Shown: one piece after another, positions 28,900-40,400 of the stretch
Layout: each line of letters begins with the position of its first letter
How positions within the stretch are numbered: the first letter of the stretch is position 1
From: Charina bottae
Lineage: Eukaryota > Chordata > Lepidosauria > Squamata > Charinaidae
DNA: 64,000 nt
Direction of reading: 5' to 3'
NCBI GenBank assembly: GCA_023362775.1
Contig: JALMGJ010000008.1
Coordinates: forward strand, 36,506,501-36,570,500
Translations under genes and position numbers: made by a program
Notes under the pieces: generated by a model
Database searches by the model: none
Told to the model about the DNA's origin: nothing
Seen by the model: only the letters and a program-made list of their open reading frames with translations

Positions 28900-30808
28900 T
28901 TTGTTGTTTATTCGTTCAGTCGCTTCCGACTCTTCGTGACTTCATGGACCAGCCCACGCCAGAGCTTCCTGTCAGCAGTTGCCATCCCCAGCTCCCCCAC
29001 GGTTGAGTCCATCACCTCCAGAATATTGCAAGGGCAATCCATCTTGCCCTTGGTCGGGCCCTCTTCCTTTTGCCTTCCATTTTCCCTAGCATCAGCATCT
29101 TCTCCAGGGTATCCTGTCTTCTCATTATGTGGCCAAAGTACTTCAGTTTTGTCTTTAATATCATTCCCTCAAGTGAGCAGTCTGGCTTTATTTCCTGGAG
29201 GATGGACTGGTTTGATCTTCTTGCAGTCCAAGGCACACTCAGAAATTTCTTCCAACACCACAGTTCAAAAGCATCTATCTTCCTTCGCTCAGCCTTCCTT
29301 ATGGTCCAGCTCTTGCAGCCATAGGTTACTACGGGGAATACCACTGCTGTAACTATGTGGATCTTTGTTGTCAGTGTGATGTCTCTGCTCTTAACTATTT
29401 TATCGAGATTTGTCATTGCTCTCCTCCCAAGAAGTAGACATCTTCTGATTTCCTGGCTGCAGTCAGCGTCTGCAGTAATCTTTGCGCCTAGAAATACAAA
29501 GTCTGTCACTGCCTCCACTTTTTCTTTCTCTATTTGCCAGTTATCAATCAAGCTGGTTGCCATAATCTTGGTTTTTTTGAGGTTTATTTGCAACCCAGCT
29601 TTTGCACTTTCTTCTTTTACCTTCGTCATAAGGCTCCTCAGCTCCTCCTCACTTTCAGCCATCAAAGTGGTATCATCTGCATATCTGAGATTGTTAATGT
29701 TTCTTCCAGCAATTTTAACTCCAGCCTTGGATTCAGCCTTGTTCTTACTGCTGCTACTTGGTCGTTATACAGATTCCTCAGGAGGCAGAGAAGATGACTT
29801 GGTATCCCCATACCACCAAGCTCTTGCCACCATTTGTTATGATCCACACAGTCAAAGGCTTTAGAACAGAGCTTTCCAAACTGTGTGTCGCGACACAAAA
29901 GTGTATCGCCACACACAGCGTGGTGTGTCGCCACACCACCCGGAAGCGGCGGCGCGCGCGTGCACGGCAGCTGCCATGCACACGCGCGCCACCGCACGCC
30001 CCCCGCGCCGTCGCCGTGCGCGCGCACGCCGCCGCTGCCGCTGGTGTGTCGCCAGCGGTAGCAATTTGGAAAGCCCTGCTTTAGAATAGTCAATAAAACA
30101 GAAATAGATGTTTTTCTGAAACTCCCTGGCTTTCTCCATTATCCAGTGGATATTGGCAATTTGGTCTCTAGTTCCTCTGCCTTTTCTAAACCCAGCTTGT
30201 ACTTCTGGCAATTCTCGCTCCATGAATTGCTGGAGTCTACCTTGCAAGATCTTGAGCATTACCTTACTGGCATGTGAAATAAGTGCCATTGTTAGATAGT
30301 TTGAACATTCTTAAGTGTTTCCTTTTTTGGTATGGGGATATAAGTTGATTTTTTCCAATCTGATGGCCATTCTTGTGTTTTCCAAATTTGCTGGCATATG
30401 GCATGCATCACCTTGACAGCATCATCTTGCAAGATTTTAAACAGTTCAGCTGGGATACCATCGTCTCCTGCTGCCTTGTTATTAGCAATGCTTCTTAAGG
30501 CCCATTCAACCTCACTCTTCAGGATGTCTGGCTCTAACTCACTGACACACCGTCAAAGCTATCCCCAATATTATTATCCTTCGTATACAGATCTTCTGTA
30601 TATTCTTGCCACCTTTTCTTGATCTCTTCTGCTTCTGTTAGGTCCTTACCATCTTTGTTTCTGATCATACCCATTTTTGCCTGGAGTTTACCTCCGATGT
30701 TTCTAATTTTCTGGAAGAGGTCTCTTGTCCTTCCTATTCTATTATCTTTTTCCACTTCCACGCATTGCTTCTTTAAAAATAATTCCTTATCTCTTCTGGC
30801 TAACCTCT
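28900..30808 (-). mobile_element. BovB LINE copy 2, 5'-truncated and split by a hAT element
   Basis: Minus-strand RT (MAESEEELRSLMTKVKEESA) and C-terminal RTE block, closely similar to the copy at 1878-5099. It is interrupted by hAT family 1 at 29867-30078. Part of the palm region next to the hAT element is also missing. Confidence 0.9.
29867..30078. mobile_element. hAT nonautonomous element, family 1 (GC-rich subtype), nested in BovB
   Basis: CAGAGCTTTCCAAA / TTTGGAAAGCCCTG ends with the exact duplication CTTTAGAA (29859-29866, 30079-30086). The duplication is BovB sequence, which fixes the order of insertion. Confidence 0.94.
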
Positions 30809-30855
30809 GGTTAACCACTTCAAAATAAACCAGGGCATTAACATATCTCTACAAT

Positions 30856-31097
30856 TGTCAGGGAGACACAGGAGAGCGGAGGGGGGAGCTTGCCCATGGG
30901 AGGGAAGCGAGCACATAGCTCAGAAAGCCTGGCCTTCTTTCCCAAACGCCTCCGGAAAGCTCCACCCTAGGTTGGACTCATATCTTTGGGATTCTTCGGG
31001 CACTATCAGTTTAGCAGGATTCTGTATGTAGGTACCAATAAACACTAGAGACTAGATTCCCAGCCTCGGCGTGTTATTTCTGCACCTACACAGGACA
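30856..31097 (+). repeat. 5' LTR
   Basis: Begins TGTCAGGG and ends CAGGACA. Contains a TATA-like 'catatctt' (30979-30986), a likely start near 31008 and AATAAA at 31037-31042. Confidence 0.93.
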
Positions 31098-31099
31098 TC

Positions 31100-31112
31100 A
31101 ATCCTGCTAAAC
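31100..31112 (+). promoter_or_regulatory. Self-complementary primer-binding site
   Basis: AATCCTGCTAAAC, two bases after the LTR, is the exact complement of LTR bases 31009-31021 (GTTTAGCAGGATT). It does not resemble a tRNA 3' end. This fits the self-priming mode of Tf1/sushi elements. Confidence 0.75.
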
Positions 31113-31155
31113 CACAACTCCCATCAGAAGAGGGAGGAAGAACTAGACAGGGAGA

Positions 31156-32090
31156 ATGGCTTCTCAGACACAAGAACTTCAGCAGGCAATAATCCAGCTC
31201 GCTGCAGCGTTAACACAACACCAACAGCAAGTCAACGACCAGATTAATAATTTGCAAGCAGCAATGCTACAACAAATACAACAACCAGCGCCAGTCGTCC
31301 AGCAGCCGGCCCCAGCAGCAGCACCCACACCTGTTGTTCTGCGGTCCCCAGGGTGTTTGCCAGAGAAATTTGGGGGAGAGACAGCGCAGCTCAGGACCTT
31401 CGTCGCCCAGTGCACCATGTTTTTCGACAGCCGACCAGCTGAGTTCCCGACGGAAAGGTCCAGAGTCACCTTCATTTTAAGTTTGCTGAAAGGCTCAGCC
31501 CCAAGATGGTCCATCCCTATGGTGGAAGCTAACGACCCAATTCTAGACAACTACCAGAATTTTATGGCCCGTTTCAGAGCCCATTTTGATGACCCAATCA
31601 GAGAAGTCACTGCTAGCCAAGAGTTCCGAAAGCTCAGACAATTGAAACAGGAGAGTCGGAGCTTACATCACAGATTTCAAACTGCTAGCGGGAGATTTGG
31701 GTTGTAATGAGGTGGCATTGAAGGATCAGTTTAAACAAGGACTTGATGAAGAGATTAAAACAGAATTAGTGCGTAAGGGCACGCCAGCTACATTGGAAGA
31801 GCTATATCAGTTAACAGTGGTCATAGATGCTCGGCTGGAGGAGTTAAGGCAGCTCCGGCCAGGGAGAGGCAGGGCAGGAACCTGACCAGCGTTTCCAGGT
31901 TTTGCTACCCTCCCTAACACGGCTGTCCCTCTGGGCGCAGAGGAACCTATGCAAATTGGGGCTGCACGGAGGGAGGTTGATTTCTGAAGCCGAGAGGCAA
32001 AGGAGAAGGGAGATACACTTTGTTTCTATTGCGGGGGGCCAGGACACATAGCAAGGGCTTGCCCGGCCAGACGCCAAGCAGCTCCAGTAA
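31156..32090 (+). pseudogene. gag (broken) with CCHC zinc knuckle
   Basis: Starts MASQTQELQQAIIQLAAALT, followed by a Gln-rich stretch and a capsid-like region (PEKFGGETAQLRTFVAQCTM). A frameshift near 31700 moves it to another frame, which stops at 31883. The zinc knuckle CFYCGGPGHIARAC is at 32021-32062. Further stops lie between these parts. Confidence 0.85.
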
Positions 32091-32169
32091 GATTTACAAC
32101 CCAGGAGACAGAGCAGGCACAAATTCCAGCCTCCTCTTCCCAGCAGTTAAACTCCAACGGCCCCCCTCG

Positions 32170-32850
32170 CCAGAGCCCCGCAGGGAGGCCATTCAGCAAT
32201 TAAGAAGGGCTCAGTCGGCAGATTGCAGCCAAGATTTTTATTTTGTTCCAGCCACGCTGACAACAGATTCCAAGCAACCATTACCTGTAGAAGTGATGAT
32301 CGACTCTGGTGCAACGACAAATTTTATAGATGTGGAAGCAGTGGAAAAGTTTCAGGTTCCAACGATTGCCTTACCAAGCCCCATACAGGTCGAAACCATC
32401 GACGGGCAACCTCTCAAGGCAGGCGCAATCACACACTGCACCCAGCCAATTCAACTCTCTATCAGAGATCACACGGAGTGGATTCAACTTTATGTCACAG
32501 CTTCATTGCAAGTTCCTATCATCCTGGGCACTCCGTGGTTAAAACTTCATAACCCCAATTTGGACTGGATGACTGGGGCGGTTTCCTTCCCCACTCAGGA
32601 CTGTCTGCACCACAAAATACAGGCAACCACCCATTCCCAAGCGACAGTTGCAACCTTGGAAGCAGGGAGGGCTCACCTACCAGCAAAGTATGGAGACTAT
32701 GCAGACATTTTTGGTGAACAGGAGGCCACAGCGATGCCACCCCACAGACCTTTCGACTGCACGGTGGACCTAAAGCCCGGAGCCAAGATTCCAGCAGCAA
32801 AGCATTATGCCATGTCACCAAAGGAGCTAGCTACCTGGAATAATATGTGG
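32170..32850 (+). pseudogene. pol: retropepsin-type protease
   Basis: Contains VEVMIDSGATTNFIDVEAVE with the catalytic DSG triplet near 32300. The frame shifts relative to RT around 32850. Confidence 0.85.
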
Positions 32851-34220
32851 ATACCAACCTCAAGAAGGGATTCATTCGACCATCGAAATCGCCAGCATCT
32901 GCCCCCACCTTCTTCGTCCCAAAGAAGCCAGATCCCTTTGCACCTTCGGCACAGGCTGGTGGAAAGGGGGCTCCCATGCGCACGGTGCATGACTACAGCG
33001 CACTCAACGCAGTTACCGTTAGGGACCACTACCCCCTTCCCCTTATATCGGATTTGCTAAATCACCTACAAAACGCACACATTTTTACCAAGTTAGACCT
33101 CAGGAATGCCTACAATTTGATTAGAATGAAGGAGGGTCATGAATATCTCGCAGCCGATACCAGGTATGGTAAATTTGAATATTTGGTCATGCCTTTCGGA
33201 CTAAGTAATTGTGGGGCTGTATTTTCCAGATTTATGAACCACATTTTTTCAAATTTGTTAGATAAGTATGTAGTCATTTATCTTGATGACATTCTGATAT
33301 TTTCTGAGGACCCCACGTCCCACATAACTCATGTACACAATGTTCTGCAGAGACTGAGGGAGAACAAACTTTTCGCCAAGCTAGAGAAGTGTGCCTTTGA
33401 TTTAACTCAATTGGACTATCTGGGCTACAGGATTTCCACAGAAGGCATAGCCATGGATCCTGCAAAAGTCCAAACAATTCTGTCTTGGAAACCTCCCCGC
33501 AATGTCAAGGAGGTCCAGCAATTTTTAGGGTATGCGAATTTTTTTCACAAATTTATTACCGGCTATGCAGAGAGGGCACGACCCCTTACTCAGCTTTTAA
33601 AGAAAGACATACGCTTTTGCTGGGGGGAACAGCAGCAGGCTGCCTTCCAAGAGTTTAAGCAGCTGTTTGCCTCCCCTCCTCTCCTGAGGCATCCGGATCC
33701 ACAAAGGCAGTTCCATGTCCATACTGACGCTTCTAACTGGGCGATCGCCGCCGTCGTGCTCCAAGCGGCGGACCCAAAAGGGGAGGACTTGCTTCCTTGT
33801 GCCTATTTCTCTCGCACGCTGTCACCAGCAGAGAGGAATTATGATCTCTTCAACAAAGAATTACTTGCCATAAAGTCAGCCTTTCAGGAATGGAGACATT
33901 GGTTACAAGGGGCTACATTTCCAGTCAAGGTTTCCACAGACCACAAAAACTTGGCACTTTTGCAAAAGTCTGGATCCCTCACCCCCCGCCAGGTCAGATG
34001 GAGTCAATTTTTTTCATGTTTCGATTTTGTAATCTCGTACTTACCCGGCAAGCAGAATAAGCTGGCTGACGCCTTGTCTAGGCAGCCGCAGGACATTGCA
34101 GACCCTGACCAAGCCACTCAAGCCACAATTTTGCAGCCTCAAAATTTTGAAAGACCTCCCGAAAGGGACCAGGTAGAGATCTTAGCAGCCGTCAGGCAAG
34201 CAGATGATCTCCTTGCATGA
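32847..34220 (+). pseudogene. pol: reverse transcriptase and RNase H
   Basis: RT motifs KLDLRNAYNLIRMKEG and VVIYLDDILIF (YLDD catalytic box near 33285), then RNase H (FHVHTDASNWAIAAVV near 33720). Ends at an in-frame TGA at 34218, followed by a frameshift near 34445. Confidence 0.92.
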
Positions 34221-34464
34221 ATCAAGGCTCAGCAGCAACAAGACCCCTATGCAAGGGCTAGGCTGGATGACCTCCAGGGGCCCCAGCATGAAAAACCATC
34301 CCCATTCACAGTAGAGGCCGGGACCCTTTGGCATAGCGGGCGGCTGTATGTTCCCATTACCCTGAGGGAAGAGGTCCTACAGCTATGTCATGATAGCCCA
34401 ACGGCAGGACACGGGTGTGTGTTCAAAACGCTGCACAGAACACTGAGATTACTGGTGGCCCAAG

Positions 34465-35814
34465 ATGGCAGAGCACATTAAGACTTACGTAGCCTCTTGC
34501 CACACATGTAGACGTGCTAAAACTGTTGCAGGAAAACCAGCAGGCCTTCTGCAACCCCTACCCACGCCCCCCCAGCCTTGGGACACTATCTCCATGGATT
34601 TTATCACTGACTTGCCACAGGCACAAGGCTTCACGTCCATTCTGGTGGTGGTGGACTGTTTTACAAAGATGGCACATTTTATTCCATGCAAAGGTCTCCC
34701 AACGGCACAAGCTACAGCACAGCTCTTTTTGGACAATGTCTTCCGATATAGAGGCATGGTTAACCACTTGATCTCAGATCGAGGCTCCCAATTTACTTCC
34801 AGGTTCTGGGGGGCGCTTTTTCAGACATTGGGGGTCAAAATACACTTATCCTCTGCAAATCATCCTTGCAGTAATGGAGAAGCTGAGAAAACTAACCAAT
34901 TATTGCAGCAATATCTCAGATGTTACATTAACTATCGCCAGGACAATTGGCCAGACCTGCTCCCCATGGCAGAATTTGCTTACAACAATTCAGTACATTC
35001 CTCGACCAAGATGTCCCCTTTCCAGGCACTCTATGGCACGAACCCAAGAGTGTTGCCTCTTTCCTCCCAACAAACAGCTGTCCCTGCAGCCACGGATTTC
35101 CTGGCAGAAAGGCAGGCAGCCCATCAGCTGTTAAAAGAGCAGCTTGATATGGCGAAAGCAGCCTATAAAAGGAACGCAGATGAACACAGACAGGAAGGGC
35201 CTTTGATTGCAGTGGGAGAAAAAGTCTGGCTCTCTACTAAGTTTTTGCCATCTAGCAGGCCTTGAAAGAAATTGGACTCTAAGTTCATCGGCCCTTTCCC
35301 AGTGTTACAGCAGATAAACCCTGTGGCTTATCGTTTGCAGCTTCCCCACTCCATGAAGATTCACCCAGTGTTTCACAAGTCATTGTTAGTGAAGGATTCC
35401 CCTCCAAGTTCACATACCACCCCCCCACCTCCGATACTTGTCGAAGGGGAACCGGAATATGAAGTGCAAGAAATCTTGGATTCCAGAAGGAGGGGCAGAG
35501 GAATTCAGTATTTAATACACTGGAAGGGGTATTCTCAAACGGAGCGCTCCTGGGAAAATGCCAAGGACGTGCATGCCCCTTTGTTAATTCACAAATTTCA
35601 TCAGCTTTTCCCTCACAAGCCACGACCACCTCGACTGCCAGAGCTACATCCCTTGGCTGAAGACGATGAAGCCGGCCAGCCTGAGGTGTTCGTAAGTTAC
35701 CAGCATCAGCCTCAACTCCAAGAACAGAGGCCAACAGGGGCGGAGGAGGATTCTCGCCCATCCACTTCTGGGTTGCAGTTCCCAGGCCGGGGGGGGGGGG
35801 GGAAGCTGTACTAA
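34465..35814 (+). pseudogene. pol: integrase with C-terminal chromodomain
   Basis: Zinc-binding end CHTCRRAKT, catalytic core residues in MDFITDLPQ, ISDRGSQFTS and SNGEAEKTNQ. An in-frame TGA at 35263 breaks it. The chromodomain follows (EVQEILDSRRRGRG, YLIHWKGYSQTERSWE, near 35465-35560), which assigns the element to chromoviruses. Confidence 0.93.
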
Positions 35815-36042
35815 CCATCTAGATGTTTTTCAGACGCCGCCAGCTGCAACCGAGATGTTATCTGATCAGACAGTGAGTGAGGATTCCTCCCCTGACATTC
35901 CTTCCGTGGAAGACTTCCCTCCTCTGCCCAGTTCTCAGAAAGAGGAGGAGATGGAATCAGCTTCCCACGGGACTGTACCTGACACCAAGGACGAAGGAGG
36001 GGAGGGGGTTGCTATGGAGTGTTTATCTGGAGAGGGGGGTGG

Positions 36043-36282
36043 TGTCAGGGAGACAGGAGAGCGGAGGGGGGAGCTTGCCCATGGGAGGGAAGCGAGCACG
36101 TAGCTCGGAAAGCCTGGCCTTCTTTCCCAAACGCCTCCAGAAAGCTCCGCCCTAGGTTGGACTCATATCTTTGGGATTCTTTGGGCACTATCAGTTTAGC
36201 AGGATTCTGTATGTAGGTACCAATAAACACTAGAGACTAGATTCCCAGCCTCGGCGTGTTATTTCTGCACCTACACAGGACA
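36043..36282 (+). repeat. 3' LTR
   Basis: 240 bp, TG...CA, preceded by a purine run. Its sequence matches the 5' LTR at about 98%. Confidence 0.93.
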
Positions 36283-36897
36283 ACAATACACACAAAGCAT
36301 TTTGCATAAAGAAATCAAACAGCCCAACTGCCCCCCTTTAAAGACTCTGACTTCTCAGCAGACAACCTCCCATAGATAACAACCCCTCCTTTTCCATAAC
36401 ATTCCATCAGAAAGTCAATCTCACTTTGACTTGCAATTTGTTCTGTCCCTTTAATTTCTTCAAGTCAATTACCCAATCGTCGTCTGGCATTTCAACAGAA
36501 GCCTCAGTCTCGCTGTTAGTAGAAACGTTTCTATCGTTGTTGAGCTCTTCAATTTCTTCCACAACATTCCTAATCAGATGACACATTTTAGAACTAATGT
36601 TCTCTACAATGTCCCAAATATCTTGCATAACTTGACAGGAATCGAAAAAAAATCAGTTTAAGCTCACAATGGAAATCCAAGAAAGTCTGCTTTTCAGGCT
36701 TTTCTTGAAGCCCAGGAACGACGCTCGGAATCATCCCATGTGTCCTCCTGAACGGCGAGTTGCAGCCAGAGGATTGCAAACAGCATTCACGCTAATCTGG
36801 TAAGAGCCGCCGGGAGGCTGGGCCGTCACTATTTCTAGGCCGCGCTGTAGCCATAAAGGGACACTAAGACCAGCCACCCCATTTCTAAATCACCCAG

Positions 36898-36903
36898 TTT
36901 ATT
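36898..36903 (-). terminator. Candidate polyadenylation signal of gene A
   Basis: AATAAA on the minus strand about 280 nt after the stop. It is the first such hexamer I see downstream. It lies at the edge of an L1-like repeat, so it may be repeat-derived. Confidence 0.35.
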
Positions 36904-36909
36904 TTTTTT

Positions 36910-37182
36910 TTAAGTTTATGTACCCTAAGAGAGGCTTTTTACAGCAAGGAGAAGCAAGCTCTCTTGGTGCTTATTGTTATTTTTGGTAATTAATTTTAAA
37001 AATGTTTTGTTGCATAGTCACATTTATATGATCCACTACTTTCTCCCAAAACTTAGTTTTTTACCATGATCTTAACTGCAAGGTAGCAACTGGGTAACTC
37101 AGTAAGATGCTAACTTTTCACTTCAATATCCACCAGTATCCAAGATGTCAGAGGATCAAAAGAAGTCAAAAGAAGGATACAG
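36910..37182 (-). other. 3' UTR region of gene A
   Basis: Lies between the stop codon and the candidate AATAAA. AT-rich, no other feature seen. Confidence 0.4.
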
Positions 37183-37430
37183 CTACAAAGGTGGTATCAC
37201 CAAGTTCCTGTTTCTTCTCTCCCACATGTCAAAGCCCCGGTTGTTGTTGATAGCCCACAGAAGCTTCTCCTTCAGTTTTTGTTTTGTTGAGTAAGTTGGC
37301 AGGAATAAAAAATGAAAACAGATCTGGGCCTCGGGGATAAGATCGTCTGAGGGCAAGTCATGTGGGTGAATTGTTATCTTCCAGGATTTCATTCCTGTCA
37401 CAGGGATCCGGTCACTTCCTACAACAAATA
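37183..37430 (-). CDS. HERC5/6-like: Gene A last exon (HECT C-lobe, catalytic Cys, stop)
   Basis: Acceptor atatttctag precedes 37430; phase 1 to a TAG stop at 37185-37183. It encodes [15 protein letters not shown], the catalytic Cys in [16 protein letters not shown], and AINNNRGF. A second AG lies 12 bases downstream; with the donor used here it would create an immediate TGA, so the first acceptor was chosen. Fifteen residues ([15 protein letters not shown]) follow RGF, a longer tail than in most HECT proteins. Confidence 0.93.
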
Positions 37431-40400
37431 CTAGAAATATGGGAAATAATCAGTTGAATACAGAACATGAGGTAGAACCTAGACAGTTCTAAAAATATGA
37501 GATTCTCCAGATCAGGATAATACTGCCTCTAAAAAGATAAAATAAAACATCTGTTATCTTGCTGGGACCAATTATGGTGGTGATTCTCAATCCAGCCCTA
37601 CTTTATAGAGTTGCTTCTCAACTATCTTTTCAATTCCTTGTCTATCCTTTTTAGGAGAAGCTTTTGGAGGATTATTAATGCTTTCTGCTGAGATTCATGA
37701 CAGCTCACAACACAGACAAGAGCTTCACCTTCAAGATCTTTTGAAGAGTGATATATTAGTCGCATTTGGATACTTACAAAGAAAACCTTTTTTATCCTCC
37801 AAAGTCAGCTCATGAAAAACCTCCCAGAACATCTTTATGGTTGGGTGCGTTGGGCTGTATGTGCCACAGTACACAGCATTCTTCAGTGCAAGAATAGTAA
37901 ATCAGACAATGGGAAAAGATCAACAACAGAAGCAGTAAGAATAAAAAACTGGGATACCCAGAGACCATATATAGCCTTTAGAAACTTTGCAGCCATGCCC
38001 AAATTCCTAAATTTCATCCATGTAATTCTATGGTTCACCTATTTGATAAGCTAGGAGAGTTGAGCAGAGTTGTGATGGAGAAAAATTAATTCCATTTACC
38101 AGACCCCACTCATGCCAATGTAAAATTGTGCCATGGCCAGCTGCAAGAGTTCCATCCCTCCGATCATGATCCCGCTCATGTAAGTCGTTACTGTAAAATA
38201 CATCCCTCCATCTACTTACTTCTTCATACAAATCCCAATCATAATTGGCATTTCCAATTGCCACTTCCATCAGTTGTTCAGGCTCAAATATGTCAACTAG
38301 CTGTTCATCAAGGACTTTGTAAAATCCTCTCTTGAACTCTCTGAAAACGTCATCCACTGATGTGTTGAATATGTAATCCACATATTTGTCAACGAAGTCT
38401 TTCCTTTAAAAAATAGAAATAGGTAGTTTGCTCCCATAAAACAGCATTAAGTCTGTTTTTTTTCAAGAAATCAAGTTTCTTCTTAAATAGAAGTTGGCAT
38501 TTTAATACATTTATCAGCATTCAAAAACAGGACTCTTTTGGCCAAATTATGTTAACATACACATCAATGTAAAACTATCTGTTTACATTTATTTCTTAAT
38601 GTAACAAATATTCACTAGCTCCTTTACTGTCCTGTTCAGACTAGGCAACGACCAGATACTTTAAATAGAATAAACTTCATTTACAAATTAACTAATTACA
38701 GTTATAAAGTCTTTTGGATTGGTACACATGTAGCAGGATTAGTTCCAACCCGGCAGGGTCGAAGCACTGAATGAGGTAGACAAACTAGATTCCAATGATG
38801 GTTGTAATATAGCAGCATGACAGGATGGGGCTCGGTTTCTAGACAAGGCAACTCAAACAGGCTCAGCTGGAATTCCAGGCAAGACGCTGCTGGACTCGGC
38901 TGGAAGGCATGATAAGCTAAGGCTGGACTTGACTGAAATGCGCAGCGTGGCAAGGCAGGACTCGACTGAAGAACTTGAAGTGGGAAGACAGGACTCGACT
39001 GGAGGACTCGACGTGGCAAGGCAGGACTCGACTGGAGATCTCGATGTAGCAAGGCAGGACTCGACTTGAAGGCGCCGCGTGGCAAGGCAAGAATCAGCGG
39101 AGAAGCGCGGCGTAGCAGGGCAAGAATCAGCTGGAGTGCGCGGTGAGGCAAGGCAGGACTCGACTGGAAGACGCGGCAAGGAATCACGGCGAGACTCGAC
39201 TGCAGGTAAAGGCAGCTGGGAAAACTCTGAAATGGTAAAATGCGCAGGCTCTTAATTCCGCGGGGGTTACAGAGCAGGGTCTGGAGGGTAGTTCCGGCTC
39301 TACTTCTCCTGAAGAAGTTGTTAGCTCAGTGGAACGGTTGTCTCCGGCGGTTTGCTCCCTGTGCTGGTGTCTTTTTAACCTGTTTCCCTCGCGCTGTTTA
39401 TCCTCAGGAACCAATCGGGCGTCTCACTGTTTGGCACGCTTTTCGGCTGCCTTTCCCTTGTGCTGATTGGTGGCTTAGAGCATGCTCCCTGGTCTTGACC
39501 AATCAGCTGCTCAGGATTCTCCTGCTCTGCTGAGTCATTTTGGGTTTCGTTTTCCCCAGTTTTCTCCAGATAGGTTTTGATTTCCCCTTTTTGCTTAACA
39601 TACTGTAGGTTTCGGTTTCCTTCTTTTGCTTAGCATAGGTTTCGATTTCACCTTCCTCAGCGTCAGATTCAGACTCAACTCTTACATTTACTAGATATTT
39701 ACAATAATTAGTTGGGACTAAAGATTAGTCTTTTGAACTATTTGGTTTGTACCACAATTCAAAATGTATCTATTACTCAACATTTAGGCCTTTAAAAGAG
39801 AACAAACAAGATTGAAATTCTATAGGTAGTCCTTGACTTATGACCACAATTGGGACCGGAACTTCCATTGCCAAGCGATGCGGTCATTAAGTCAGTCATG
39901 CCTGAATTTACCTTTTTGCCGCAATAATTAAGTGAATCACATGGTCGTTAAGTGAATCTGGCTTCCCCCATTGACTTTGCTTGTTAGAAGCCCCATGGGA
40001 AGGTCACAAATGGTGATCATGTGACCCCAGGATGCTGTAACAATTGTAAATACATGCCGGTTGCCAAGTGCCTGAATTTTGATCACGTGACTGTGGGGAC
40101 ACTGCAATGGTCATAAGTGTGAGGGCCAGTCATAAGTCACTTTTTAGCACTGTCATAACTTTGAACAGTCATTAAACAAATGGTCATAAGTCGAGCACTA
40201 CCTGTATAAGGATAAAAAAATTAAGGGTTGGACTTGTTGCATTTTAGTTAAGTATGTTTTTCTTTTTTCGCTCCATTTCCCTCCTTTTTTCCTAAACTCT
40301 CACCATATAGGTAGTCTTTGGGTTACAATGGCAATTGGGACTGGGATTGCCATCACTAAGTGATGCAGTCGTAAAGCACAACATCACATGACTGCATCAC

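Larger units (their letters stand above)
30856..36282 (+). mobile_element. Ty3/Gypsy LTR retrotransposon, Tf1/sushi chromovirus type
   Basis: A complete element with TSD ACAAT (30851-30855, 36283-36287), 5' LTR 30856-31097, gag, pol, polypurine run (36034-36042) and 3' LTR 36043-36282. Order of pol domains: protease, RT, RNase H, integrase, chromodomain. The LTRs differ by five transitions and one 2-base gap. The coding part has several frameshifts and stops, so the copy is dead. No envelope gene is seen. Confidence 0.95.
28320..36870 (-). mobile_element. L1-like LINE, split by later insertions
   Basis: The left piece (28320-28890) looks like an L1-type AT-rich 3' region on the minus strand. 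The right piece (36288-36870) looks like an L1-type 5' region with GC-rich start and a short open frame (36407-36628). Between them lie BovB copy 2 and the LTR element. That the two flanks are one element is inference. Confidence 0.45.

Noticed and set aside
34465..35814. Host gene with integrase and chromodomain (domesticated transposon)
   Set aside because: It lies between two matching LTRs with a target duplication and carries in-frame stops, so it is part of the retrotransposon.
37412..37424. Second acceptor AG as the true start of the last gene A exon
   Set aside because: It would create TGA at the junction and lose the FVV residues that match the HECT family.
38870..39190. Regularly spaced repeats considered as a CRISPR array
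   Set aside because: The host is a vertebrate, the units are contiguous with no unique spacers, and the pattern is an ordinary minisatellite.
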